A stretch of DNA of 64,000 bases from Flavobacterium sp. CS20 (GTDB lineage Bacteria > Bacteroidota > Bacteroidia > Flavobacteriales > Flavobacteriaceae). The notes under the pieces are model-generated. The model was not told the origin of the DNA. It was given only the letters and a program-made list of their open reading frames with translations, and searched no databases. The translations under genes and the position numbers were made by a program. Location of the stretch: assembly GCF_018080005.1 (NCBI RefSeq), contig NZ_CP073015.1:2198501-2262500 (forward strand), read 5' to 3'. The first letter of the stretch is position 1. Each line of letters starts with the position of its first letter. This document shows, one piece after another, positions 25,704-34,921 of this stretch.

Positions 25704-26521
25704 AAAAGGAACTAATTTTAAGTAGTGAAGATAAGTCATTAAGTATAAGACAACAATGTCAACTTATGAACATCACCAGAAGTAGTCTTTATTACAAGCC
25801 TATTGGAGAGAAACCGGAAAACCTTGAGATTATGCAGATCATGGATAAACATATCTTAGAAGAACCAACAGCTGGGGTTTTGACCATGCAGTCTATGCTA
25901 TTAGATTAAGGTATAATAGCTGGGTATGAACGAGTAAGACGATTAATGCGTAAAGCAAATATACGTCCTATTTACCCAAGGCGACATTTAACGGTCTTAG
26001 GCGAGAAAAAATATGTATATCCCTATCTATTGAAGAACCTGGATATTAACAAAGCAAATCAAGTTTGGGAGATAGATATTACCTACATCCCTATGGAAAA
26101 AGGATTTATGTACTTAACTGCGATTATAGATGTCTATAGCCGTGCTATTATGGGATGGGGTCTATCTAATACATTAGGTGCTCAAGCCAGCATAGAAGTC
26201 GTTAAACAAGCTATTAAGACTAACGGAAGGCATGAAATACTAAACTCAGATCAGGGCAGCCAATTTACTTGCTTACAATACGTTGAACTACTTAAAAAGA
26301 AGAACATCAAGATCAGTATGGATGGTAAAGGAAGAGCTTTAGATAACATTTACATCGAACGCTTTTGGAGAACCATAAAGTATCAACATATATATCTTAA
26401 CCCAGCTGAGGATGGAATAACCCTATATAAAGGAATAAAAAAATGGATGGATAAATACCACAATAAAAAACATCAAGGGATCAATGAAAAACCAATTGAA
26501 AAATATAAAAATGCGACCTAA
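25655..26521 (+). pseudogene. IS3-family transposase OrfB, interrupted by an in-frame stop
   Basis: Integrase-core transposase. TAA at 25907-25909 splits it after TMQSMLLD. The same frame resumes with GIIAGYERVRRLMRKANIRP. The DDE residues are intact: D in WEIDITYI, D in LNSDQGSQFT, E in ERFWRTIKY. A single substitution at the stop would restore a full protein, so the copy is either newly inactivated or misread. Confidence 0.9.
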
Positions 26522-26576
26522 AAAATCAACTAAGAATCAACTGATAATGGTCTAAACAAATCGAGGTATTTTAAAA

Positions 26577-27090
26577 GTTGTCCAAAGTGAGTTTATTAAA
26601 ATCTACGTGAGTTCGATTTAAGTAACTCAATTAAATAAAGCCATCAAATTAAGTGATTTTTGGAGTAAAGCCTGATACAGAAGTTTTGGAAATATCAAAA
26701 TCAAGCTTGAGATAGACAATCTATTTGAGACCAATACTTTAAGCTTTTATCGCTAATCTTGATTTTTTTCTCTTTGCTCATTAATGCATTAGTGCATTAG
26801 TGGCTAAAGTTGTCCAAAGTGAGTTTATTAAAATTTACGTGAGTTCGATTTAAGTAACTCAATTAAATAAAGCCATCAAATTAAGTGATTTTTGGAGTAA
26901 AGCCTGACTCCGAAGTTTTGGAAATATCAAAATCAAGCTTGAGATAGACAATCTATTTGAGACCAATACTTTAAGCTTTTATCGCTAATCTTGATTTTTT
27001 TCTCTTTGCTCATCAATGCATTATTAAATCTTATATGCATTAGTGCATTAGTGGCTAAAGTTGTCCAAAGTGAGTTTATTAAAATCTGTA
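26577..27090. repeat. ~250-bp tandem array, units 5-6
   Basis: Continuation of the array after the IS. Unit starts are at 26636 and 26868. With the IS and its duplication removed, units 4 and 5 are 251 bases apart. The array ends near 27090 with TTATTAAAATCTGTAAATTA, a sequence also similar to the dispersed element (51285-51300). About 100 further bases before truB hold nothing recognisable. Confidence 0.9.
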
Positions 27091-27196
27091 AATTAAACCA
27101 AAACCTCATTTCGCCTGTTTGACTTTGCAGGAAAAACCATAAAACGAAGCCTGACCAATGATGCAGACCGTCTTATGAAATGTAATAGTTTTTTAA

Positions 27197-27904
27197 CTAT
27201 CCTAACTCATCGACAAACCGCTCCAAACTCAAGGCCTGTTCCAATCTAAAATTCCCAACAGCAGTGCGTCGCAATGCCGATAAATATGCACCACTATCCA
27301 AAGCTTGCCCAAAATCTTGAGCCAAACTGCGAATGTAAGTACCTTTGCTACAAGTAACTTCAAATCTGACTTTAGGCAAATCTACAAGCCTAATCTCAAA
27401 GTTTGTGATTTCAACTTCGCGTTTTGGAATATCTACCGCTTCACCTTTTCTTGCATATTCATACAAGCGTTTGCCTTCTTTTTTTAAAGCTGAAAACACA
27501 GGCGGTTGTTGAAGTATTTTGCCCGTAAACTCTTGGGTTTTGGCTTTGATAAGTTCCGCATTAAGGTGTTCAATCGGAAACTCCGCATCAATCTCCGTTT
27601 CCATATCAAATGACGGACGCGTTGCCCCAAGTGTAAATTCACCGGTGTAGGTTTTGGCTTGCCCCATCAACTCTGGAATAGTTTTAGTGGCTTTGCCCGT
27701 GCATATAATGACTAAGCCTGTAGCCAAAGGATCAAGTGTGCCAGCGTGACCGACTTTAATTTTTTTGAGATTGTATTTTTGTTTGATAAGCCAACGCAAT
27801 TTGTTGACCAATTGAAAAGACGTCCAATGTAGTGGTTTATCGAAACACAACACCGCACCGTTTAGAAAATAATCTTTAGAAAATTCAGAACTGTCCAAAC
27901 CCAA
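27197..27904 (-). CDS. truB: tRNA pseudouridine(55) synthase
   Basis: Makes pseudouridine 55 in the T-loop of tRNAs. 235 residues. It has the TruB motif VGHAGTLDPLATGLVIICTGKATK with the catalytic aspartate, plus GTYIRSLAQDFG. Near the C-terminus is GAYLSALRRTAVGNF. Slightly short at the C-terminus (no PUA domain), as is normal in Bacteroidota. Last gene of the ftsX-DUF3098-truB operon. The three genes are separated by 3-5 bases. Confidence 0.95.
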   Translation of the reverse strand: MGLDSSEFSKDYFLNGAVLCFDKPLHWTSFQLVNKLRWLIKQKYNLKKIKVGHAGTLDPLATGLVIICTGKATKTIPELMGQAKTYTGEFTLGATRPSFDMETEIDAEFPIEHLNAELIKAKTQEFTGKILQQPPVFSALKKEGKRLYEYARKGEAVDIPKREVEITNFEIRLVDLPKVRFEVTCSKGTYIRSLAQDFGQALDSGAYLSALRRTAVGNFRLEQALSLERFVDELG

Positions 27905-27907
27905 AGC

Positions 27908-28183
27908 TTAAGATTTGCCTTTGTTGGGATTGAGCAAAATAGCGTAAACCTCAATAGCAAAACCAATAATCACAATCGTTGGTGCCAAACGGATACGTCG
28001 CGGACTATATATATCGGGGTTAAACACTTCAGGGTCATCACTACCACCACCACTCATCAAAATAAACCCGATGGCAATCACCACCAAGCCAATAATCATA
28101 AACAGATAGTTTTTACGCTCAAAAATAAAGGCATTTTGTTTCTGTTCTTTCAATTCTTCTTTGCGTTTGCTTTCTCCACCCAT
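27908..28183 (-). CDS. DUF3098 family membrane protein
   Basis: 91 residues with two membrane helices (YLFMIIGLVVIAIGFILMSGG and APTIVIIGFAIEVYAILL) and a charged, helical N-terminus. Between the helices is SDDPEVFNPDIYSPRRI, the conserved periplasmic/turn motif of DUF3098. Always found beside ftsX in this lineage. Function unknown, probably linked to cell-envelope or division complexes by context. Confidence 0.85.
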   Translation of the reverse strand: MGGESKRKEELKEQKQNAFIFERKNYLFMIIGLVVIAIGFILMSGGGSDDPEVFNPDIYSPRRIRLAPTIVIIGFAIEVYAILLNPNKGKS

Positions 28184-28187
28184 AATC

Positions 28188-29069
28188 TTAATAATAAAGT
28201 TCGTCTGTTTTTAAATTCAAAAAGCGTTGCGTAGCCAAAAAGGTGCTGAACCACGAAATAAGCACACCCAATAAAAATACAGCAACAAATAATCCGGCAA
28301 GCAACAATTCATCAACCAACAAATCAAGCTCTGGATAAGTTTGGTCTAAAAAATACAAAACCGTTGCCATTCCAAGCATCGCTAATATTGCACCAATAAT
28401 TCCAAGCTTAACACTTCTCCAAATAAAAAGCTGACGAATAAATCCTTTAGTCGCCCCAACCATCTGCATCGTTTTAATCACAAATCGCTTAGAATAAACA
28501 GAAAGCCGTATCGAGTTGTTGATCAACAACACCGCTATAAACGTAAACACGCCACAAATGACCAACACCCAAAAACTGATTTTTTTGATGTTGTTGTTCA
28601 GCAAAGCAATCAAAGGTTTGTCGTAAACAATCTCAGCCACAAAATCTTTTTCAGATAAGTCACGTGCAATTTCTACCAGTTGCACTTCATTCACAAAATC
28701 AGCTTTAAAATACACGTCTATCGACTGTGGCAACGGATTAGCATCGCCCAAAAAGTTCATAAAATCTTCGCCGATATCTTGTTTATAGATTTCAGCTACT
28801 TCCTCCTTTGACGTATAAACCGTATTTTTTGTGTAGTCTGCCAATGCCAATTGCTTTTGCAGTTGGTCAATTTCAATTTCCTTCGCCTGGTCTTTCAGGT
28901 AAATGCTCATCGCAATTTGCTCCTTAAAATGGTTAGCAACCTTTTGCGTATTAATCACCAAAATACCGAGCAAACCCACGAGAAACAGCACCAAACCAAT
29001 ACTGATCACCACAGAAATATAAGACGAAATCAATCGCCGTTTTTGATATTTTTCAAACGATCTGGCCAC
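28188..29069 (-). CDS. ftsX: cell division protein FtsX (permease)
   Basis: 293 residues. One N-terminal membrane helix (YISVVISIGLVLFLVGLLGILV), a periplasmic domain of ~120 residues that includes VYTSKEEVAEIYKQDIGEDFMNFLGDANPLPQSIDVYFK, then three C-terminal helices. This is the FtsX topology. FtsX pairs with the ATPase FtsE to activate peptidoglycan hydrolases at the septum. ftsE is not in this window. First gene of the operon with DUF3098 and truB. Confidence 0.93.
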   Translation of the reverse strand: MARSFEKYQKRRLISSYISVVISIGLVLFLVGLLGILVINTQKVANHFKEQIAMSIYLKDQAKEIEIDQLQKQLALADYTKNTVYTSKEEVAEIYKQDIGEDFMNFLGDANPLPQSIDVYFKADFVNEVQLVEIARDLSEKDFVAEIVYDKPLIALLNNNIKKISFWVLVICGVFTFIAVLLINNSIRLSVYSKRFVIKTMQMVGATKGFIRQLFIWRSVKLGIIGAILAMLGMATVLYFLDQTYPELDLLVDELLLAGLFVAVFLLGVLISWFSTFLATQRFLNLKTDELYY

Positions 29070-29129
29070 GCGTTAAATTTTGGTAAAAATATAAAACTCT
29101 TAGTTGAAACGCTCTAAAGTTGAATTTAT

Positions 29130-29330
29130 TTTTTTCAGGACGTCACCTTGCTTTCCATTTCAACGCCATGACCCCAAGCCAAGACTTGTTTGCAGGTGCA
29201 GGTCTTTCCTAAGGTCAAGCCCTTCAGCCGCACAAGTCTAAGGCTTTGGGCTTTACGGGGTTTCCATTCCAATCAAGCGTAGCACCCGCAAGGCACAAAT
29301 TTGTTCTGCCTTGCGGGTTAATTAACAAAA
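29130..29330. other. GC-rich non-coding block with a perfect 12-bp hairpin
   Basis: In the ~395-base gap between divergent ftsX and the oxygenase gene. The block is visibly more GC-rich than its surroundings (GGGCTTTACGGGGTTTCC). It contains ACCCGCAAGGCA / TGCCTTGCGGGT (29284-29295 with 29307-29318, 11-base loop). There is no T run on either strand after the stem, so it is not a standard terminator. No protein frame recognised. Confidence 0.5.
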
Positions 29331-29464
29331 AAACATCTCTAAATTATTTTATCTCCAGTAAAAGCATTTGTAAATTCAAAATTATTAGTGCATTTGTGGC
29401 AAAATACCACTATAAAATTATTTATTTTTACAAGCCTTTTTTATCCAAAAGGTGTTGACAAAAA

Positions 29465-30112
29465 ATGACAAAAACTTTACTATCCGAACAATTAAATGGT
29501 AGTTTTCACAAGGCTTACGAAAACATCATTTCCCAACTTCAAAATCAACATTACGCTGTGACAGATGATTTTTTTGATGAAGAACTTTTAGAACACCTGC
29601 ACCAGCATATTTTAGCATTATACCAAGCTGATGAACTCAAAAAAGCCGCTATCGGCAAACATTTTGACGAGCATATCAAAACTGAAATCAGGGGCGATTA
29701 TATCCAATGGATCAATGATAAAATGCCAAATGAAATTGAACTTCGGTTTTTAAACCACATCCAGCAGTTTATCGATTACCTTAACCGCACCTGTTTTATG
29801 GGTATTTTGCATAAAGAATTTCACTTTGCCGTCTATCCTCAAGGTCGGTTTTATAAGCGACATCTCGATACCTTTCAAAACGATCAAAGACGAAAATTGT
29901 CGATAGTGTTATATCTCAACAAAAATTGGTCAGCTACCAATGGTGGCGAATTGGTGATTTACAAACAAACCAACAACCAAGAAAACGCCATTTCAATTCT
30001 TCCAAAATTCGGTCGTTTAGTCGTCTTTGAAAGTCAAGTTTTAGAACACGAAGTCAAACCTATCAAACAAGGTTTAAGGTTGAGCATTCTTGGTTGGTTG
30101 AAAGTGAGGTAA
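29465..30112 (+). CDS. 2OG-Fe(II) oxygenase (prolyl 4-hydroxylase-like)
   Basis: 215 residues, double-stranded beta-helix dioxygenase. Iron ligands are H-x-D in YKRHLDTFQ and the distal histidine in LEHEVKPI. The 2-oxoglutarate-binding basic residue is probably the R in GLRLSILGW. FAVYPQGRFYKRHLD...NGGELVIY is characteristic of the SM-20/prolyl 4-hydroxylase group. It probably hydroxylates a protein side chain. The target is unknown. Monocistronic. Confidence 0.85.
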   Translation: MTKTLLSEQLNGSFHKAYENIISQLQNQHYAVTDDFFDEELLEHLHQHILALYQADELKKAAIGKHFDEHIKTEIRGDYIQWINDKMPNEIELRFLNHIQQFIDYLNRTCFMGILHKEFHFAVYPQGRFYKRHLDTFQNDQRRKLSIVLYLNKNWSATNGGELVIYKQTNNQENAISILPKFGRLVVFESQVLEHEVKPIKQGLRLSILGWLKVR

Positions 30113-30457
30113 TCAAACAAGACTAAGCCATTTCATTTATTTCAGCAGTATGATGTTTTACCAAGTCATTGATAGGACGAAGTAATCTCATGAATTTTAG
30201 CACTATTCTATCGTATATCTCGTTATAAATTTCAATACAAAATACACTCTCACATCATCTTTTCTACTCTACCCAAGACAGAGCTAAAGTCAGACTTGCA
30301 TTGACGTGTTTTTTTTTTAAACAACAAAAAATTATAACCTTTGTCAACAGGTATTGATTCTTTCCATGCTTCATGTAGAGAAACTTCAATTCATTTGTTT
30401 TCTAAACTTTAATTTTTATGAATTACATTTACAATTTCTTTAAAAAAATAAAACACG
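30113..30457. other. intergenic region, no confident gene
   Basis: 345 bases. A minus-strand open stretch of 44 codons (30123-30254) reads somewhat protein-like but has no start and no family I can name. Otherwise AT-rich sequence with no hairpin or repeat. Confidence 0.4.
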
Positions 30458-32626
30458 ATGAAAACGCCGTATTATCTAATTATTCTAAGTTTGATAGCTT
30501 GCAACAATTCCAATCAAAATACACCTAACCAACAAGAGACCTCAATGACCTATCCCAAAACCAAAACCGTCGATACCGTTGACACCTACTTTGGCACTGA
30601 GGTAAAAGACCCTTACCGTTGGCTTGAAGACGACCGTAGCTCAGAAACCGAAGCTTGGGTTAAAGCTCAAAATAAAGTTACACAAGCTTATCTTGACAAA
30701 ATTCCCTACCGAGACCAACTCATCAAACGCTTAACAGAAATTTGGAATTACGAAAAAATTGGAGCTCCATTTTTTGAAGGTAACTATGTCTATTTTTCAA
30801 AAAATGACGGTTTGCAAAATCAATCGGTTTTATACCGTTACAAAATAGGAAAAACCGAAGCCGAAGCTGAAATATTTTTAAACCCTAATACTTTTAGTGA
30901 TGATGGCACCACTTCTCTATCTTCTTTGAGTTTCTCTGAAAACGGCAAAATATCAGCACACTCTATTTCTGAAGGCGGAAGCGATTGGCGTAAAATAATA
31001 GTGATGAACACTGAAACCAAAGAAGTCATCGATGACACTATTGTTGATGTGAAGTTCAGTGGTATTTCTTGGAAAGCTAATGAAGGATTTTATTATTCCA
31101 GTTATGACAAACCAAAAGGCAGTGAGCTTTCTGCCAAAACCGATCAACACAAATTGTATTACCACAAACTTGGTACTCATCAATCAGAAGATCAGCTTAT
31201 ATTTGGCGGTACACTAAAAGAAAAACACCGTTATGTTTCTGGCAATGTCACTGATGACAATAAATATCTGTATATCTCCGCTCGCAAATCAACCTCGGGT
31301 AATCAACTTTTCGTTAAAGATTTAACCCAACCTGATGCTCAACCCATTCCAGTAATGGATAACTACGATAGTGATGTTGATATTCTCGACAACCAAGATG
31401 ACCAAATCATCATGTACACCAATTACAATGCTCCAAACGGTAGAATTGTAAAGGCTGATTTTCCCAATCTATCTCCAGAAAATTGGACGGATCTTATTCC
31501 AGAAACAGAACACGTGTTGAGCCCATCAACAGGCGGTGGTTATATTTTTGCTGAATATATGGTTGATGCCATTTCTCAAATTAAACAATACGATAAATCT
31601 GGCAAACTTATCCGTGAAGTTAAACTGCCAGGAATAGGAACCATTAGTGGCTTTGGAGCTAAGAAAGAAGAAAAAGAATTGTATTATCGTTTTACTAATT
31701 ACGTCACTCCTGGTTCAATTTATAAATACGATATTGAAAATGGAATCTCTGAACTTTATAGAAAATCTGCCATAGATTTTGATACTGAAAATTACGAAAG
31801 CCAACAAGTGTTTTACACATCCAAAGACGGTACAAAAATCCCAATGATCATCACGCATAAAAAAGGTCTAGAGTTAAATGGTCAGAATCCAACTATCTTG
31901 TATGGTTATGGCGGATTTAATATTTCACTAACACCAAGTTTTAGTACAGCCAATACCATTTGGTTAGAACAAGGCGGTATTTACGCTGTAGCTAATCTCC
32001 GAGGAGGTGGCGAATACGGCAAAGCTTGGCATAAAGCAGGCACCAAAATGCAAAAACAAAACGTCTTTGACGATTTTATTGCCGCAGGTGAATATTTAAT
32101 AGAAAATAATTACACATCATCAAATTACCTTGCTATTCGTGGTGGCTCTAATGGTGGTTTGCTTGTTGGTGCAACCATGACTCAACGCCCTGATTTGATG
32201 AAAGTGGCTCTACCTGCAGTTGGCGTGCTTGATATGTTGAGATATCACACGTTTACATCTGGTGCTGGTTGGGCTTATGACTATGGCACATCAGAAGATA
32301 GTCGAGAGATGTTTGAATATTTATACAATTATTCACCCGTTCATAATGTTAAAAAGGGCATAGCTTATCCTGCAACTTTAATAACCACTGGAGATCATGA
32401 TGACCGAGTTGTGCCAGCTCATAGTTTTAAATTTGTCGCTGAACTACAAGCCAAGCAAGCTGGTAATAATCCTGTTTTAATTCGTATAGAAACCGATGCA
32501 GGTCACGGTGCTGGCAAACCTACTTCAATGGTCATTGAAGAGATAGTGGATATTTTTGCCTTTACACTTTTTAATATGAAATTTGAAGAATTGCCTTACA
32601 CTTATCCAGCAAAAACAAATTTGTAG
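30458..32626 (+). CDS. prolyl oligopeptidase family serine peptidase (S9A), lipoprotein
   Basis: 722 residues. A lipoprotein signal ends at the lipobox LIAC (Cys15), so it is exported and lipid-anchored. The N-terminal propeller ([27 protein letters not shown]) precedes an alpha/beta-hydrolase domain. The catalytic triad is serine in GGSNGGLL, aspartate in DHDDRVVP and histidine in [23 protein letters not shown] is the S9A signature. It cleaves short peptides after proline, probably for nutrient peptide use in the periplasm. Confidence 0.95.
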   Translation: MKTPYYLIILSLIACNNSNQNTPNQQETSMTYPKTKTVDTVDTYFGTEVKDPYRWLEDDRSSETEAWVKAQNKVTQAYLDKIPYRDQLIKRLTEIWNYEKIGAPFFEGNYVYFSKNDGLQNQSVLYRYKIGKTEAEAEIFLNPNTFSDDGTTSLSSLSFSENGKISAHSISEGGSDWRKIIVMNTETKEVIDDTIVDVKFSGISWKANEGFYYSSYDKPKGSELSAKTDQHKLYYHKLGTHQSEDQLIFGGTLKEKHRYVSGNVTDDNKYLYISARKSTSGNQLFVKDLTQPDAQPIPVMDNYDSDVDILDNQDDQIIMYTNYNAPNGRIVKADFPNLSPENWTDLIPETEHVLSPSTGGGYIFAEYMVDAISQIKQYDKSGKLIREVKLPGIGTISGFGAKKEEKELYYRFTNYVTPGSIYKYDIENGISELYRKSAIDFDTENYESQQVFYTSKDGTKIPMIITHKKGLELNGQNPTILYGYGGFNISLTPSFSTANTIWLEQGGIYAVANLRGGGEYGKAWHKAGTKMQKQNVFDDFIAAGEYLIENNYTSSNYLAIRGGSNGGLLVGATMTQRPDLMKVALPAVGVLDMLRYHTFTSGAGWAYDYGTSEDSREMFEYLYNYSPVHNVKKGIAYPATLITTGDHDDRVVPAHSFKFVAELQAKQAGNNPVLIRIETDAGHGAGKPTSMVIEEIVDIFAFTLFNMKFEELPYTYPAKTNL

Positions 32627-32642
32627 ATTTTAGAAGTTTTCA

Positions 32643-32683
32643 ACAAAAAACCCTAAAAGCTTGTTTTTTAAGCGATTAGGGTT
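32643..32683 (-). terminator. intrinsic terminator downstream of tRNA-Phe
   Basis: Stem AACCCTAA / TTAGGGTT (32649-32656 with 32676-32683) with an inner GCTT/AAGC pair, followed on the minus strand by six T. It may also serve the peptidase gene converging from the other side. Confidence 0.7.
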
Positions 32684-32691
32684 TATGAAAG

Positions 32692-32765
32692 TGGTGCCTC
32701 CGAGGAATCGAACCAGGGACACAAGGATTTTCAGTCCTTTGCTCTACCAACTGAGCTAAGGCACC
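32692..32765 (-). tRNA. tRNA-Phe (GAA)
   Basis: Minus-strand cloverleaf: acceptor GGTGCCT / AGGCACC plus discriminator A, D-arm GCTCAGTTGGTAGAGC, anticodon arm AAGGA-CTGAAAA-TCCTT with anticodon GAA, and TTCGATT T-loop. No encoded CCA. The T-stem is irregular: the 5' side is CCTGG but the 3' side is CCTCGG, one base longer and not complementary throughout. This suggests a sequence error or an unusual tRNA. Confidence 0.9.
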
Positions 32766-32805
32766 AGTTTTAATTTCCCAATTATGGCTTTTACTTTATT
32801 TTTTA

Positions 32806-32860
32806 ATTTTCAGTCCTTTACTCTACTCCCGATACTTCGAGAAGCTAAGGCACCAGTTTT
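32806..32860 (-). repeat. partial tRNA-Phe duplicate
   Basis: Repeats the 5' half of the tRNA plus flank: ATTTTCAGTCCTTT (32806-32819) and AGCTAAGGCACCAGTTTT (32843-32860) match 32727-32740 and 32754-32771. The D-loop is replaced by TCCCGATACTTCGAGA. Not a functional tRNA. Confidence 0.8.
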
Positions 32861-32923
32861 GGGTTTGCAAATATATATGCAATTATTGTATTGCCAAAAC
32901 AATTATTCAAAAAAATCATTTAT

Positions 32924-32931
32924 TACATTTG
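32924..32931 (+). promoter_or_regulatory. promoter -7 box directly before coaX (leaderless start)
   Basis: TACATTTG fits TAnnTTTG and ends six bases before the ATG at 32938, so transcription would begin at or next to the start codon. It includes the TTG at 32929 that would otherwise be an upstream start. Confidence 0.5.
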
Positions 32932-32937
32932 CAACCT

Positions 32938-33672
32938 ATGAATGCAGTTATAGATATTGGTAATACTTTTGTTAAAGGTGCTTTTTTTGAAAATAATGAG
33001 ATTGTTTGGCAAAATAAATCTAAACCTGTTCTGTTTCTTCAACATCTCAAAAAACAATTGATCAAAATTGATGAAACTCCAAATTTAATATATGTCGCCT
33101 CTGGAAAGGTCGATTTTAAGTGGATTGAGTTTTTTAATGCAAATTTTAAAGTATTCCATTTCAATCATAAAACTCCGCTACCTTTCAAAAATCTATATAA
33201 AACTCCTGAAACATTAGGCCTTGACCGCTTGGCATTAGTAGTATGAGCTCATCAAATGTATCCACATAAAAATGTGTTGGTAATAGATACTGGGACATGT
33301 ATCACTTACGATTTCAAATCGGCTGAAAATGCTTACTTAGGCGGGAATATTTCTCCAGGATTAGATATGCGTTTTAAAGCCTTACATCAGTTTACCGCTA
33401 ATTTACCTCGGCTAAAAATTGAAAAACCAATGACTTCACCTTTAGGCAAAACGACCAAAGATGCTATACTAAATGGTGTAATTCAAGGAGTTGTATATGA
33501 AATAGATCAAAATATTACACGTTATAAGTCTGATTATAAAGATTTAACAGTTATTTTAACAGGTGGAGACCAACAATATTTGTCTGCACAATTAAAAAAT
33601 AGCATATTTGCCAACTCAACTTTTCAACTAGTTGGATTGCATGCTATACTCGAATATCTTTTGAATGATTAA
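32938..33672 (+). CDS. coaX: type III pantothenate kinase (in-frame TGA at 33244)
   Basis: First step of CoA synthesis. Start ATG 32938 (MNAVIDIGNTFVKGAFF) gives the phosphate-binding DIGNT motif. TPETLGLDRLALV and VIDTGTCITYDF follow. The reading is cut by TGA at 33244-33246 (VV*AHQMYPHKN), where related proteins have glycine. One G-to-T change (GGA to TGA) explains it and the same frame continues to the normal end. Since this is usually essential, a sequence error is as likely as a pseudogene. It overlaps the next gene by 8 bases. Confidence 0.85.
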
Positions 33673-34907
33673 AAAAACATTTTTATTATTATTACTGTTT
33701 ACCGTTAACCTCAATGCACAAGAAGGCACATTTTCGCCATATTCTTTTTTTGGTGTTGGTAACAATACCTTTAAAGGTACTCACAGAAAATAGGTCGATG
33801 GGAGGAATTAGTTTATTTTCAGATAGTATTCATCTCAATTTACAAAACCCAGCATCTTACTCTAAGCTGAAACTTACAACTTTTAGTATAGCTACAACAG
33901 CCAATAGTCTTAAAATTGAAGAAGGCTCACAAACAGACAACATAAAATTTTCAACGATAGATTACATAGGTATAGGTATTCCTCTCAAAAAACTTGGGAT
34001 AGGTTTTGGACTTAAACCTCTATCAGCCGTAGGTTATGAAATACAAAATATTGAGGATAATATCGCAGAATCATTAAATGGGAGAGGTGGCATTAATACA
34101 TCATATATCTCTGCAGGGTTTAACGCTTACAAAAATTTAAGTGTTGGTGTAACCCTAAATTATAATTTTGGTGACATTGAAAATAAAAATTTAATAATTC
34201 AAAACAACATAGAACGCTCTTCAAGAGAGATTAATAATACCAACATTCGTGGCTTTACCTTTGATATAGGCTTGCAACACCAATTTGAGTTCAAGAAAAA
34301 ATATACCGTTAAAACAGCTTTATCCTATTCGCCAGAAACTTCTTTAAATATTGATAATGATAGACAGCTCGCCACCATTGTTTTTGGTAGTGATGGCGGC
34401 GAAATTATAATTGACAGCAATGATGCCATTACCACATCTTCAGAAATTGATTTCGGTTCAAAAATTAATGCTGGTATAGGTATTGGTCAAGACAGAAAAT
34501 GGTTTGCAGGATTAGAATATGTTTATCAAAGCAAGAGTGATTTTTCTGCAATAAATTTTAATAATAATATCGACTTAGATTTTGTATCATCTAACCAAAT
34601 TAAGCTCGGTGGCTTTTTTATACCAAGATTCAACGCACCTCGTGGCTATTTGAAACGTATAGTTTATAGGGCTGGATTACGCTATGAACAGACAGGTCTA
34701 GAATATAAAGGAGAGTCGATAGATGAGTTTGGCATATCTTTTGGAGTAGGACTACCAGCAGGTCGATTATTCACCAATATTAATCTTGGTGCTGAATTTT
34801 GGCAACGCGGAAAAACAACAAATGATTTAATTCAAGAAAATTATTTCAGTTTTTTTGTAAGTTTGTCCTTTAATGATTTATGGTTTCAAAAACCAAAGTA
34901 TAATTAA
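33665..34907 (+). CDS. outer-membrane beta-barrel protein (frameshift near 33782)
   Basis: The N-terminus is in a different frame from the body. ATG 33665 gives the signal peptide MIKKTFLLLLLFTVNLNAQ and then EGTFSPYSFFGVGNNTFKGT. One extra C at 33782 shifts the frame. Removing it gives KGTTENRSMGGISLF, and the body runs on to 34907. The ~413-residue product has alternating beta-strands and NPASYSKLKLTTFSIA, as in Bacteroidota outer-membrane proteins encoded after coaX. Function not established; possibly envelope assembly, given its neighbours. Confidence 0.75.
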
Positions 34908-34921
34908 ACAATATATAAACT

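Larger units (their letters stand above)
25339..26573 (+). mobile_element. IS3-family insertion sequence (1235 bp) within the tandem array
   Basis: Terminal inverted repeats TATAATACCTCGA and (reversed) TAAAATACCTCGA, 12 of 13 matching, with a second matching word GACCATT further in. AAA on both sides (25336-25338, 26574-26576) fits a 3-bp target duplication. Removing the element rejoins ...GTGGCTAAA and GTTGTCCAAAG, the normal unit junction. Carries orfA and orfB with a -1 frameshift arrangement. Confidence 0.92.

Noticed and set aside
24412..27090. CRISPR-like array
   Set aside because: Units of about 250 bases are near-identical throughout. There are no short repeats with unique spacers and no cas genes.
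30123..30254. Minus-strand 44-codon open stretch ending with a protein-like tail (...LLRPINDLVKHH...)
   Set aside because: No start codon, no family recognised and short enough to be chance in AT-rich DNA. Noted only as part of the intergenic entry.
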